This document shows, piece after piece, positions 25,929 through 34,934 of a DNA stretch of 64,000 nt (position 1 is the first letter of the stretch; each line of letters starts with the position of its first letter). The position numbers and the translations under genes are program-made. Where the stretch lies: the NCBI RefSeq assembly GCF_000826105.1, contig NZ_CCYK01000007.1:2108001-2172000 (forward strand). The letters are read 5' to 3'. A model generated the notes under the pieces. It searched no databases. It saw nothing but the letters and a program-made list of their open reading frames with translations, and was not told the DNA's origin. Source of the stretch: Pseudomonas massiliensis (lineage in GTDB: Bacteria; Pseudomonadota; Gammaproteobacteria; Pseudomonadales; Pseudomonadaceae).

Positions 25929-27350
25929 ATGCACAAGCTCAAGCGCTACGAAAAGCTCGCCGATGAAATCGCCGCGCTGATACGCTCCGGTGTGCTGGCT
26001 CCCAATGAACGGGTGCCCTCGGTCAGGCTGGCCTGCCAGAACTACGGGGTCAGCCCTGCCACCGTGTTCAAGGCGTACTACCTGCTCGAAGACCGCGGGC
26101 TGATCCAGGCGCGGGCGCGCTCGGGTTATTACGTTCGTGCGCTGGCGCGGGACTCGCTAGCCGAACCGGAGATCAAGCGCCAGGAGGGTATTGCCCAGGA
26201 TGTGGACGTAAGCGAACTGGTATTCTCAGTGCTCAGCTCCCTGCGCGACCCTCACACTGTACCCTTCGGCTCCGCGTTTCCCAGCGCCGATCTGTTTCCC
26301 CTGCCGCGCCTGGCCAAGTCCATGGGCCAGGCCCTGCGACGCTTGTCGGCTCATCAGATCATCGCTGACCAGACCAACGGCAACGACGCACTGAAACGCC
26401 AGATCGCCCTGAGGTACACCCTGGCTGGGGTAATGTTGCCCGTGGAAGAGCTGGTGATCACCACGGGTGCCATGGAGGCGCTCAATCTATGCCTGCAGGC
26501 GGTCACCTCGCCCGGGGACCTGGTGGCGATCGAGGCTCCGGCTTTTTATGCGTCGCTCCAGGTGCTGGAACGCCTCAAGCTCAAGGCCGTGGAGATTCCA
26601 GTGCATCCCCGGGACGGTATCGACCTGGATGTACTGGCCGATACCCTCGACAAGCTGCCGATAAGGGCCTGCTGGTTCATGAGTTCCTTCCAGAATCCCA
26701 TGGGGGCCAGCCTGAGCGATGGGCGCAAGCGCCAGCTCGTGGATCTGCTGCATCGCCATGGAACGCCACTGATCGAAGATGATGTATACGCCGAGCTGTA
26801 CTTCGGCGACCACCCTCCAACGCCGATCAAGCACTATGACCGCGATGGATTGGTAATGCATTGCGGTTCGTTTTCCAAAAGCCTGGCTCCGGGTTACCGG
26901 GTCGGCTGGGTCGCGGCCGGGCGCTTCGCCAGCAAGGTGTTCCAGCTCAAGCTGATGACCACCATCTCGCCGTCGGTGCCGGCGCAGGCGGCGATTGCCG
27001 ATTACCTGCAGCACGGCGGGCATGATCGCCATTTGCGCAGGCTAAGGCACGGCCTCGAAACCCAACAACAGGCCATGCTCCTGGCGGCCTCTCGATACTT
27101 TCCCGCGCAGACCCGGGTCACGCGCCCGGTAGGCGGGTATTTTCTCTGGTTCGAATTCCCCGCCCAGGTCGACGCGCTCAAGCTCTTCAGGCTGGCCATG
27201 GCAGAGGGTGTGAGCCTGGCGCCCGGGCCGATCTTTTCGGCGACGCGCTCGTTCGGCCACTGCGCTCGGCTCAATTACGGGCATCCGTGGACCGATGAAT
27301 CGGAACGGGCCATGCAGCTGCTCGGGCATCTTATTGAATCATTATCATGA
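25929..27350 (+). CDS. MocR-type transcriptional regulator (GntR HTH fused to aminotransferase domain)
   Basis: A 473-residue fusion. Residues ~1-75 form a GntR winged helix (LADEIAALIRSGVLAPNERVPSVR; SPATVFKAYYLLEDRGLI), followed by a fold-type-I PLP domain. The PLP lysine lies in HCGSFSKSLAPGYRVGW. The start at MHKLKRYEK (25929) is preferred over the upstream open frame because the family begins there. MocR proteins usually control vitamin B6 or amino-acid metabolism genes nearby. The adjacent genes here (MBL nuclease, endA) do not reveal a target. Confidence 0.87.
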   Translation: MHKLKRYEKLADEIAALIRSGVLAPNERVPSVRLACQNYGVSPATVFKAYYLLEDRGLIQARARSGYYVRALARDSLAEPEIKRQEGIAQDVDVSELVFSVLSSLRDPHTVPFGSAFPSADLFPLPRLAKSMGQALRRLSAHQIIADQTNGNDALKRQIALRYTLAGVMLPVEELVITTGAMEALNLCLQAVTSPGDLVAIEAPAFYASLQVLERLKLKAVEIPVHPRDGIDLDVLADTLDKLPIRACWFMSSFQNPMGASLSDGRKRQLVDLLHRHGTPLIEDDVYAELYFGDHPPTPIKHYDRDGLVMHCGSFSKSLAPGYRVGWVAAGRFASKVFQLKLMTTISPSVPAQAAIADYLQHGGHDRHLRRLRHGLETQQQAMLLAASRYFPAQTRVTRPVGGYFLWFEFPAQVDALKLFRLAMAEGVSLAPGPIFSATRSFGHCARLNYGHPWTDESERAMQLLGHLIESLS

Positions 27351-27470
27351 GCAACCTTGGCCGCGCGTGGGGCGCGGCACGGGGTAACTCGTGAATACCG
27401 CGGGCTTGAACGAAGTTAACCATTGTAGTGCCTGTCCATAAGACAAGGGCGCATTTTTGCCGGTGCGCAC

Positions 27471-27476
27471 TATAAT
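27471..27476 (+). promoter_or_regulatory. consensus TATAAT -10 element upstream of endonuclease I gene
   Basis: TATAAT sits 26 bases before the endA start, giving a very short leader. No good -35 hexamer is visible at the usual distance, so the assignment rests on the -10 alone. Confidence 0.4.
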
Positions 27477-27502
27477 GCCCTTCCTTCACCGACTATTGCC
27501 CT

Positions 27503-28468
27503 ATGAAAAACACTTTCCTTGCCCCGCTGTTGTCGTTGCTTGTCGCTTTTCCCGCATTTGCCGATCCGCCCGCCACCTTCGCCGAAGCCAAGGTTATCGC
27601 CAAGCAGAAGGTTTACTTCGACCAGGCCAACAGCGACCTGGGTGAACTCTATTGCGGCTGTCATTGGGCCTGGACTGGCAAGTCCGGCGGACGAATCGAT
27701 GCACAGTCCTGCGGCCTTCAAACCCGCGCCCAGGAAACTCGCGCCAAGCGTACCGAGTGGGAACATATTGTTCCGGCCTGGACCTTCGGCCAGCAAAGGC
27801 AATGTTGGCAAGACGGTGGTCGGGAACATTGTGTCAAAGATGACCCTGTCTTCCGTGCCATGGAAGCCGACCTGTTCAACCTTTACCCCTCCGTTGGCGA
27901 AGTGAATGGCGACCGCAGTAACTTTAACTATGGCATGGCGCCCGGCGTCGCGCCGCAATACGGCCAGTGCAAAACCCGTGTGGACTTCGATCATCGAACC
28001 GCCGAGCCACGCGATGAAGTCAAGGGCCTTGTGGCCCGCACCACCTTCTACATGTTCGATCGCTACAACTTGAGCATGTCCAGGCAACAGCAACAACTTC
28101 TAATGGCGTGGGACAAGCAATTCCCGGTGACCACTTGGGAGCGCGAACGCAACACGCGAATCGCCGCCATCATGGGCCATGACAACCCTTTCGTTACCAG
28201 GCAGCGAGCCTGGAGCCTGGGCTATAAACCTGTGGGCGATGGCGTGGTCAGCCCGGTACCGATGCGGCCGACCACGCAGCCCAAGCAGGACAGTTCAGCC
28301 TCGAAGGCCGCGCCAGGCTCGATCATCGGAAACCGGGGCAGTCATGTCTATCATCTACCCGAAGGCTGCCCTGGGTATACCCAGGTTGGCGAAAAGAACC
28401 GGATCAACTTCGCCTCCGAGGCCGAAGCGGTCAAGGCGGGCTACCGCAAAGCTGGCAACTGCCGATAG
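27503..28468 (+). CDS. endonuclease I family, secreted, with C-terminal nuclease-associated domain
   Basis: A 321-residue protein with a signal peptide (MKNTFLAPLLSLLVAFPAFA). The endonuclease I core has the catalytic block RTEWEHIVPAWTFG and NLYPSVGEVNGDRSNFNYG, with several cysteines typical of a periplasmic or extracellular DNase. After a Pro/Ser-rich linker (about 255-275) comes a short C-terminal module (GSHVYHLPEGCPGY ... EAVKAGYRKAGNC) like those appended to other nucleases, with a Cys pair. The role is degradation of extracellular or periplasmic DNA. Monocistronic. Confidence 0.88.
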   Translation: MKNTFLAPLLSLLVAFPAFADPPATFAEAKVIAKQKVYFDQANSDLGELYCGCHWAWTGKSGGRIDAQSCGLQTRAQETRAKRTEWEHIVPAWTFGQQRQCWQDGGREHCVKDDPVFRAMEADLFNLYPSVGEVNGDRSNFNYGMAPGVAPQYGQCKTRVDFDHRTAEPRDEVKGLVARTTFYMFDRYNLSMSRQQQQLLMAWDKQFPVTTWERERNTRIAAIMGHDNPFVTRQRAWSLGYKPVGDGVVSPVPMRPTTQPKQDSSASKAAPGSIIGNRGSHVYHLPEGCPGYTQVGEKNRINFASEAEAVKAGYRKAGNCR

Positions 28469-28541
28469 CGGCCGGGCGCCCGTTACCGACGCCCTGGTCT
28501 GAGCGAGGCTGCCAGCAACGGCTTCGCTCGGATCACTGGTA

Positions 28542-28913
28542 TCACTGCAGCCAGGATTCAACAGTTTCGGCGCCGTATTGGGCCTTCCACTCTTTCAGCA
28601 CCTTATGATTGCCACCTTTGGTTTCCACCACTTCGCCGCTTTCAGGGTGCTTGTAGCGTTTGACCTGGCGTGCCCGGCGGGTCGCTTTTTCCGGTTCCGG
28701 GGCCGGCGCGCGAGTACGTCGGGATGAACCCTGCGGATCGAGAATCTCGACGATATGCTTCAAACTAAAGCCATATTCGCCAAGCAGGTCGCGCAGTTTT
28801 TCTTCGAACTCGACCTCGCGCTTGAGGCCTTCATCGTTCTTCATGTTTTCAAGCTCTGCGAGCTGTGCGGCGAGCTGTTGTTCAAGGGCACGGAATTCTG
28901 CGAGGCGAGACAT
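28542..28913 (-). CDS. MvaT-family H-NS-like nucleoid protein
   Basis: A 123-residue protein. Residues ~3-55 form an N-terminal coiled coil for oligomerisation (LAEFRALEQQLAAQLAELEN). A linker (RRTRAPAPEPEKATRR) leads to the C-terminal DNA-binding region (KRYKHPESGEVVETKGGNH...LKEWK) characteristic of Pseudomonas MvaT/MvaU. It silences AT-rich DNA. The start at 28913 has AAGGA seven bases upstream, whereas the open frame extends to 29024 without support. A TATACT -10 lies at 28942-28947. This is strong evidence for a Pseudomonas host. Confidence 0.9.
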   Translation of the reverse strand: MSRLAEFRALEQQLAAQLAELENMKNDEGLKREVEFEEKLRDLLGEYGFSLKHIVEILDPQGSSRRTRAPAPEPEKATRRARQVKRYKHPESGEVVETKGGNHKVLKEWKAQYGAETVESWLQ

Positions 28914-29030
28914 AAGATAATCCTTCGAGTCGGAGCCAACGAGTATAGGGAGTGCTGCGCATTTCTGATAGTAGGACAATTGAAAGATACGAATGTCCCG
29001 TCGAAGAACTACAGCAGTCTCCATGGCGGC

Positions 29031-29309
29031 CTACTTCAATGCGTTGCGCTGAACATACGCACGCACATTTCTTGCCGGCACATAGACTTGTGCCGAGCCC
29101 GCTGTCGAAGTTTGCAGGATTTCCACTGCCATATCCTGTCTGGAGAGTCGGCAGCCACGGATCAGTTGGTAGTCGCCCTGCTCGAGGCGCTCGATGGATG
29201 CCGCGCTGTCACAAAGTAGCGACCCCTTGGGAAGTGTCCGATCAGCACCGTGGGCGCTCTGGACACTCGCTACAAAAAGCCCCATGCACACCAGCGTACC
29301 CTTTTTCAT
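29031..29309 (-). CDS. small secreted hypothetical protein
   Basis: A 92-residue protein with a clear signal peptide (MKKGTLVCMGLFVASVQSAHGA) and a short mature part containing two cysteines (LLCDSAAS and IRGCRLS), consistent with one disulfide. The end (AGSAQVYVPARNVRAYV) has an SH3-like beta character. AAGGAA lies 6 bases before the ATG. I do not recognise the family. It is upstream of mvaT on the same strand with 117 bases between. Confidence 0.65.
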   Translation of the reverse strand: MKKGTLVCMGLFVASVQSAHGADRTLPKGSLLCDSAASIERLEQGDYQLIRGCRLSRQDMAVEILQTSTAGSAQVYVPARNVRAYVQRNALK

Positions 29310-29369
29310 ATGCGCTTCCTTAGCTTGCGAAAGCGCAATGAAAGACCAAAACCGAAATAATTTCCACTG

Positions 29370-29439
29370 CCAGGTTCGTCACATGAAAGTGGCAGCCCTT
29401 AAGGCTGTGAGCGAATGCTTAGGGGCTGCCGTAACCTGG
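29370..29439. other. structured ~70-nt inverted-repeat element, possible RNA
   Basis: CCAGGTT (29370-29376) pairs with AACCTGG (29433-29439), and inside it GGCAGCCC (29391-29398) pairs with GGGCTGCC (29423-29430). This gives a 7+8-bp interrupted stem with a 14/2 internal loop and a 24-base loop. Two further small hairpins (CGCCC...GGGCG near 29442 and CTGC...GCAG near 29456-29472) follow. It fills most of the 312-bp gap 29310-29621, where no gene is convincing. Function unknown. Confidence 0.4.
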
Positions 29440-29621
29440 TCGCCCCTGGGGCGTCTGCATCCCTGAGGCAGAAAAATGAACAATGAGTCCCGAAGCCATG
29501 CTTTTCAGCAGCGTGGTCGCGGATCTATCACCGTGCAGCGCGGCAAGGTAGGCCAGGGAACGCCAAGCCTGGGTCAGGAAGAGCTGATTCCCGCGATTGA
29601 AGATCTCCGTGATCTACGGCC

Positions 29622-29822
29622 TCAAGGCGTGCCAGGGTCTGCCAATGGCGCGCGTTCGTCGAGGAGTTCGGCGAGCGCGTCGGCCACGTCGCCATCCAGT
29701 TCAGCGATGTCCTCTTCGGCATCGTCCAGGTCATTCAATGGCGATTCATCAGCGCGCCAGGACCAAGGCATGTGGAGCGGCCGTGCCAGGCCACTGTGGC
29801 CGGAAATACAGTGAGCGATCAT
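29622..29822 (-). CDS. small acidic hypothetical protein
   Basis: A 66-residue frame beginning MIAHCISGHSGLARPL with AGGAG eight bases before the ATG, which is much better than for any competing frame. The second half is an acidic helix (DDAEEDIAELDGDVADALAELLDE). It has no known family that I recognise. A plus-strand frame (29476-29814) covers the same DNA but is serine-rich antisense to the acidic helix and was rejected. Confidence 0.5.
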   Translation of the reverse strand: MIAHCISGHSGLARPLHMPWSWRADESPLNDLDDAEEDIAELDGDVADALAELLDERAPLADPGTP

Positions 29823-29920
29823 GGTTGGAACTCCTTAGCGAAGATAGAGGCTCTTCCGTTAGTCCTCCGGAAAGCCCGAAGGTTACAGGGAGCGACGATC
29901 AGGCTGCCTCTCGCGCTCCA

Positions 29921-30346
29921 TTACTTGGCGAACAATTGGCGCATATCCTTGAAGGCTTTGAACTCAAGCGCATTGCCACAGGGGTCGAACAGGAACATGG
30001 TTGCCTGTTCACCCACCTGGCCCTTGAAGCGGACGTAGGGCTCGATCACGAAGGCCGTACCATGAGCCTTGAGCCGTTCTGCCAGTGCTTCCCACTCCGG
30101 CCAGCTCAACACGATGCCAAAGTGCGGCACCGGCACATCGTGACCGTCCACTGCATTGGTATGAGCCGCCTCTTGGCTCGCGGTCCTGGGGTGTTCGTGG
30201 ATCACCAGCTGATGGCCGTAGAAGTCGAAGTCGACCCAGTGCTCGCTGGAACGCCCTTCGGCCAGGCCGAAGGTTTCGCCATAGAAAGCACGCGCCGCGG
30301 CCAGGTCGTAGACGGGAATCGCGAGGTGAAAGGGAGATAGGCTCAT
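29921..30346 (-). CDS. VOC (glyoxalase/bleomycin-resistance/dioxygenase) superfamily protein
   Basis: A 141-residue protein beginning MSLSPFHLAIPVYDLAAARAFYGETFGL. His and Glu metal ligands are in the expected places (HLAI...; ALEFK near the end), and FFDPCGNALEF-type spacing appears as FLFDPCGNALEFKAF. AAGGAG lies 7 bases before the ATG. The function may be a glyoxalase-like lyase or a detoxifying enzyme. It is divergent from a LysR gene, its likely regulator. Confidence 0.85.
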   Translation of the reverse strand: MSLSPFHLAIPVYDLAAARAFYGETFGLAEGRSSEHWVDFDFYGHQLVIHEHPRTASQEAAHTNAVDGHDVPVPHFGIVLSWPEWEALAERLKAHGTAFVIEPYVRFKGQVGEQATMFLFDPCGNALEFKAFKDMRQLFAK

Positions 30347-30486
30347 CCAGTAACTCCTTATTGGGCTGAAAACGACGTACCGGCTTTAAGGCCTTGGCAG
30401 AAATCCGGCCATGCCGCACTTTAGCGGTTGGCCAATCAACAAGAAAAACAATATATTTTTGCGAGACCCACAAATAAATTCGATCA

Positions 30487-31443
30487 ATGATTCGTGAATT
30501 GAAAACCCTGATCGCGGTAGCGCGCGAAGGTACGTTCGCAGCGGCTGCGCAGAAGATCGGCCTGACCCAGGCCGCCGTGAGTGCGCAGATCGCCCGCCTC
30601 GAAGCGGACATCGGCGTCCGCTTGTTCGACCGAACCGGCCGCACCGCTGTCTTGACCTCTATGGGTCATCAAACCCTCCTGCAAGCACAGCAAATGGTCA
30701 CGCTCTACCAGAGCCTGGGCTCCCCTGCCCCCGAACCTCAGCCGCCGAGGATGGTTACCCTGGGCGCGATCGCCTCGGCGCAACGAACGCTCCTCCCTGG
30801 CGCACTGGCCGGTTTCCATGGGCAATACCCGGACGTTCGTACCCGCGTTCTGCCAGGCCTGTCGATGACGTTGCTGGATCAGGTAGATGCAGGTGACATC
30901 GACATGGCGGTCATCATCCACCCTGCCTTCTCGCTGCAGAGCGACCTGCGCTGGACGCCGATTGCGCGCGAGCCCTACCGTCTACTGGTGCCCAGGGATA
31001 CACCAGAGGCCCACTGGCGCGACCTGCTCGCTTCGCAGCCCTTCATCCGCTACGACCGAGCTTCGTTCGGAGGCCGGCAGGTGGACAGGTTCCTGCGCAG
31101 CCTGCCAGTCGCGCCCCAGGAGCGCTGTGAACTGGACGAGCTTGAAGCCATCACCGAGCTAGTGGCCAAGGGCGTCGGGGTAGCCTTGGTGCCGCAGACA
31201 CTGGGGCATCAGGGCTGGCCGGAAAGCGTCCGGGCCATGGATCTGGGAAAGCACGGTTTCCATCGCGACATCGGCCTGGTTCACCGACCTGAGCGGACCC
31301 TGAGTGACCCTGCGCGGATACTGGCCAGGCTAATCGAATCATCGGCGTTGAAGCTGGGCGAAAACCTACCCACGAATGCCATCTCACCAGGTGAAACTCA
31401 GTCGCCCACCGAAGGACTTGAGGGAATCGTCACCCACCGTTAA
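30487..31443 (+). CDS. LysR-family transcriptional regulator
   Basis: A 318-residue regulator. Residues ~1-60 are the LysR helix-turn-helix (IRELKTLIAVAREGTFAAAAQKIGLTQAAVSAQIARLE), followed by a periplasmic-binding-protein-like effector domain. It is divergent from the VOC gene, separated by a 140-bp AT-rich gap (30347-30486), the usual layout for LysR control of the neighbour. No SD is evident. The inducer is unknown. Confidence 0.88.
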   Translation: MIRELKTLIAVAREGTFAAAAQKIGLTQAAVSAQIARLEADIGVRLFDRTGRTAVLTSMGHQTLLQAQQMVTLYQSLGSPAPEPQPPRMVTLGAIASAQRTLLPGALAGFHGQYPDVRTRVLPGLSMTLLDQVDAGDIDMAVIIHPAFSLQSDLRWTPIAREPYRLLVPRDTPEAHWRDLLASQPFIRYDRASFGGRQVDRFLRSLPVAPQERCELDELEAITELVAKGVGVALVPQTLGHQGWPESVRAMDLGKHGFHRDIGLVHRPERTLSDPARILARLIESSALKLGENLPTNAISPGETQSPTEGLEGIVTHR

Positions 31444-31549
31444 GAGCTCGCCTGATCACTTCCGCTATAACGAGGCCCGGATGAGGCCCAGGGATCGCTC
31501 GAGCATGGCAAGGGTCCGAAGGAAGGGGCCGGTCATTCAGGAGGCGGTT

Positions 31550-32314
31550 ATGGCGAATCTACCGGTGTGGCTGCAGGCCGGATTGTGGGGGCTGTTGGCG
31601 GGCGGCGCGCTCCTGATAGGGGCAGTCATCGCGTATTTCATCAAGGTGCCGCGCCGGCTGATCGCCGCAGTGATGGCTTTCGGCAGCGGTGTGCTGATTT
31701 CGGCGCTGTCCTTTGAACTGATGCAGGAGGCCTACGAAAAGGGCGGCTTCGATTCCACAGCGTTCGGGTTTCTCACCGGGGCGGCGGTCTATACCCTGGC
31801 GAACTGGGTACTGGCTAGCTACGGTGCCAGGCACCGAAAACGCTCAGGCGAACGCCAGCCCTCGGAAGCGGACGACCAAGGCAGTGGCGCCGCCATTGCC
31901 GTCGGCGCGCTCCTCGACGGCATCCCCGAGTCCATCGTCATCGGGCTGTCGATGCTTGAGGGCGGGGCCGTGAGCAAGGTCGCGGTCATTGCCATTTTCC
32001 TCTCCAATATCCCGGAAGGCCTGGCGAGCGCGGCGGGCATGAAACGAGCGGGACGCTCGGCGGCCTATATATTTGGCGTGTGGGGCAGCATTGCGCTGGC
32101 TTCGGGCATCGCGTCATTGGTCGGCTATACGCTGTTCCGCGACCTTTCCCCGGATGTGGTTGCCGCCACCACGGCCATCGCGGCGGGCGCCATCCTTTCC
32201 ATGCTAGTGGATACCATGATCCCGGAAGCGTTCGAGGAAACCCACAACTTCGCCGGGCTCATCACCGTGGCCGGTTTCCTGGCGGCATTCGTCCTGAGCA
32301 AGCTGGGAGGCTAG
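31550..32314 (+). CDS. ZIP-family metal transporter
   Basis: A 254-residue membrane protein with about eight helices. The two metal-binding helices read GALLDGIPESIVIG and FLSNIPEGLASAAG; the first has Asp where many ZIPs have His. A Zip-type short variable loop (HRKRSGERQPSEADD) lies between helices 3 and 4. It imports Zn2+ or another divalent metal into the cytoplasm. GGAG lies 6 bases before the ATG at 31550; upstream in-frame Mets lack support. Confidence 0.82.
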   Translation: MANLPVWLQAGLWGLLAGGALLIGAVIAYFIKVPRRLIAAVMAFGSGVLISALSFELMQEAYEKGGFDSTAFGFLTGAAVYTLANWVLASYGARHRKRSGERQPSEADDQGSGAAIAVGALLDGIPESIVIGLSMLEGGAVSKVAVIAIFLSNIPEGLASAAGMKRAGRSAAYIFGVWGSIALASGIASLVGYTLFRDLSPDVVAATTAIAAGAILSMLVDTMIPEAFEETHNFAGLITVAGFLAAFVLSKLGG

Positions 32315-32332
32315 CCATGGTTAGGCTCATTC

Positions 32333-34603
32333 TTACCGCAAGGGCACTACCTTGGATTTCTCCGGACCCATTACTGCCTGGATCGCCCCGCACAGCGCTT
32401 GCTGACTGAAGGGCTTGGCCAGTACGTGGCGAGGTCTTTCGACCTCCGAAAGCTCCGCGTAGCCAGTGGCCAGCAGGGCCGGCATCCATGGCCATTCCAT
32501 GGCTGCAACCTGGATAAGCTGGGTGCCTGTCATTCCGGGCATCATCTGGTCCGTGATCATCAGATCAAAGCCCGTCGAGGCCCGTAGGGCGACGAGTGCA
32601 GCCTCTGGAGTGCTGGTCACTGTAACTTTATGGCCCAGGTCCTCGAGCAGGTCGCATGTGTTGGCAAGCACCAGAGGGTCATCGTCGACCAATAGGACCG
32701 AGAGCGCCCGCCCGCCTACATTGGCGGGGGGTTCGACCGCACTGGCTACTGGTTCGATTGACGGGGCGGCCTGACCCACCGGCAACCAGAGCTCGATACA
32801 GGTACCTTTACCCAACTCGCTGTGTATTTCGAAGCGGCCGCCAGACTGCTCGGCCAGACCATGGGCCATGGAAAGGCCTAGACCAGTACCCTTGCCTGGT
32901 CCCTTGGTGGTGAAGAACGGCTCGGTAGCGCGCCTCAGCGTTTCCGGGCTCATGCCCGTGCCGGTATCCCGGACGCTAAGCACGACGTACTCGCGTTCCG
33001 CCTCCTGGGGCGAGGGGCAAGCCAGACGCAGTTGCCCCTCGATGAAGATGGTCCCCCCAGCGTGCATGGCGTCCCGGGCATTCACGACCAGGTTCATCAA
33101 CACCATTTCAAGCTGATTGACGTCCACATAGGCCGGCGGCAGGCTCAAGGCGAAGCGGCATTCGATCGCAATGCTGGGGCCGGCTGAGCGCTGCAAGAGG
33201 TCACGCAGGCCGAGGACGGTTTCGGCAAGCCCCGCCGAGACGGGCTTGAGCTCCTGTTTCCGAGCGAACGCCAGCATGCGTTGGGTCAGGGCCGCGCCGC
33301 GCTGAGTGGCCATTAGCGCATTGTCGATCAGCTTTTCGGCGCGGGGAATGTCGCTTGGCAAGCGGGCGCGCAGCAGTTCCAGGCTACCGCTGATCACGTT
33401 GAGCAGATTATTGAAATCATGGGCAACGCCACCGGTGAGCTTGCCCACCGCTTCCATCTTCTGCGCCTGCCGAAGCGCAGCCTCGGCATTCTTTCGCTCG
33501 GTGATATTGACCAACCCGCCGATGATCAGCGGGCCTTGGGACGTTTCCTCCCAGCGGACCGAAGCCAGGACGTCGATGAACTTGCCATCGCGGACTACCA
33601 ACCGGTATTCGGAATTCAGGCATTCGCCGGTCTGAAGCAAGACCGGCCAATCCTGGCTCAACAGTTGCCGGGCCGAGCTCTCGGTCATGAAACTGGTCAG
33701 CGGTCGGCCTATGACATCCTCCCGCCGATAACCCACCAGCCTCAACCAGGCGTCGCTCACCGACTCCAGGCGACCTTCGCTGTCCAAAGCATGCAGTGGC
33801 AATGGTGTCTTGCTATAGAGGTGGCGCAGTCTGGCTTCACTCGTCCGCAAGGCCTGGGCCTCCCGCTCACCCATCATCGCCATGCGCCTGTCGTGAAGGG
33901 AGGCGGCTAGCCCAAGAAAAAGAATGATGAACGTGGAACCTGCGACCGAGATGGCAAGGGTCAGCAGGTCCAGTTCGCTGCCCGGCGATAACGAGACGGC
34001 GTCCTCCATGGGCGTGAAGTTGGCGCCTGCCATAGCGGTGTAATGCATGCCCGCCACCGCTACGCCCATGGCGAGTGCGGATATCGCCTGGAACGAGAGC
34101 CGCCTGGCCTGGGCGGACAGCCACAGCGCGACCGTCGAAGCACTGATGGCGATCATGAAGGACAGCACCACCCAGCCCCAGCTATAGGAGAGGTGCGCAT
34201 GCAGGGTCATCGCGGCCATGCCCATATAGTGCATGGCTCCGATTCCAAGCCCCATAAACACCCCACCGGTTGCCAGCGTACGGCGATCGGGCTTGCCAGG
34301 CGCCACCGCGAAGAAACTGACGGCCGTGACCGCGATAGGCACCAGCAGCGACGCCAATGTCAGCCCCAGGTCATACTGGATTTCCATGCCGGGCATTCCG
34401 AACGCTAACATGCCGACGAAATGCATCGACCATACGCTCCCGCCCATGCAAAAGGCGGCGGCGCATAGCCAGACCCGCGACATCGAGCCTCTGGACGCTT
34501 GGGCACGGCCGGCCAGGTCCAACGCGGTGAACGAACCCGCTATGGCGATCAGTACCGAAAGGCAAACCAGGGAGATGCTATAGGTCGTTTGCATAGGCGT
34601 CAT
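32333..34603 (-). CDS. hybrid sensor histidine kinase with MHYT and PAS domains
   Basis: A 756-residue inner-membrane kinase. The MHYT sensor (about 1-230, seven helices) has the three signature repeats WSMHFVGML, GAMHYMGMA and GMHYTAMAG, thought to bind copper and sense O2, CO or NO. A PAS domain follows (~255-375), then HisKA (VAHDFNNLL), HATPase (NLVVNARDAM, KGTGLGLSMA) and a receiver (LVDDDPLVL, phospho-acceptor in LMITDQMMPG, Lys in AKPFS). The Met at 34603 or 34594 is the likely start; the longer frame to 34708 is not membrane-like. There is no response regulator beside it, so it may act through its own receiver or an unlinked partner. Confidence 0.88.
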   Translation of the reverse strand: MTPMQTTYSISLVCLSVLIAIAGSFTALDLAGRAQASRGSMSRVWLCAAAFCMGGSVWSMHFVGMLAFGMPGMEIQYDLGLTLASLLVPIAVTAVSFFAVAPGKPDRRTLATGGVFMGLGIGAMHYMGMAAMTLHAHLSYSWGWVVLSFMIAISASTVALWLSAQARRLSFQAISALAMGVAVAGMHYTAMAGANFTPMEDAVSLSPGSELDLLTLAISVAGSTFIILFLGLAASLHDRRMAMMGEREAQALRTSEARLRHLYSKTPLPLHALDSEGRLESVSDAWLRLVGYRREDVIGRPLTSFMTESSARQLLSQDWPVLLQTGECLNSEYRLVVRDGKFIDVLASVRWEETSQGPLIIGGLVNITERKNAEAALRQAQKMEAVGKLTGGVAHDFNNLLNVISGSLELLRARLPSDIPRAEKLIDNALMATQRGAALTQRMLAFARKQELKPVSAGLAETVLGLRDLLQRSAGPSIAIECRFALSLPPAYVDVNQLEMVLMNLVVNARDAMHAGGTIFIEGQLRLACPSPQEAEREYVVLSVRDTGTGMSPETLRRATEPFFTTKGPGKGTGLGLSMAHGLAEQSGGRFEIHSELGKGTCIELWLPVGQAAPSIEPVASAVEPPANVGGRALSVLLVDDDPLVLANTCDLLEDLGHKVTVTSTPEAALVALRASTGFDLMITDQMMPGMTGTQLIQVAAMEWPWMPALLATGYAELSEVERPRHVLAKPFSQQALCGAIQAVMGPEKSKVVPLR

Positions 34604-34877
34604 CTGTATCGTAATGAGCGATGGCTCAGGCCGGAATCGGCGCGCTGGCGGCACTACAAACCGGCAATGGCACAGGCGTCCCGACACACGAATGCTCACG
34701 CAGCACATGAAAAAATCATGTTGGTGATTAGAGCGTGATTTGCGGCCAGTCGTTCACGCAGGCAACGGCTTACTGGCTCTATCGGAACTGGATGATGCTG
34801 GGCTTGCCTGTGACCTGCGCGGCATAACCTTGGTCTATCGGCCCGAGAGCTCGCTATCGAAGCCCTGGCCAGCATGC

Positions 34878-34883
34878 GATACT
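34878..34883 (+). promoter_or_regulatory. extended -10 promoter for gdx
   Basis: TGC-GATACT (34875-34883) is an extended -10 element. It would start transcription near 34890, exactly at the first hairpin of the guanidine-II riboswitch. No -35 match is needed with a TGN element. The remaining part of the 348-bp gap (34604-34874) holds nothing I can name. Confidence 0.4.
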
Positions 34884-34889
34884 GGCGCC

Positions 34890-34934
34890 GAGGACGACCT
34901 CACCCACGTTGGGCGATCATCCGGGACGGCCCGG
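34890..34934 (+). promoter_or_regulatory. guanidine-II (mini-ykkC) riboswitch controlling gdx
   Basis: Two hairpins, each with the diagnostic ACGR tetraloop: GAGG-ACGA-CCTC (34890-34901) and CCGGG-ACGG-CCCGG (34921-34934), 19 bases apart. The gdx start codon follows 17 bases later. The last two G of the second stem also begin an alternative helix, GGTTC (34933-34937) with GAACC (34943-34947), that encloses the Shine-Dalgarno GGAG (34940-34943). Guanidine binding would favour the ACGG hairpin and free the ribosome site. The class is well established; the switching geometry is my inference. Confidence 0.82.

Noticed and set aside
29476..29814. A plus-strand frame of 112 residues with a fair ribosome site (GAGG).
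   Set aside because: The serine-rich run is the antisense image of the acidic helix in the minus-strand small protein, which has the better start and codon use.
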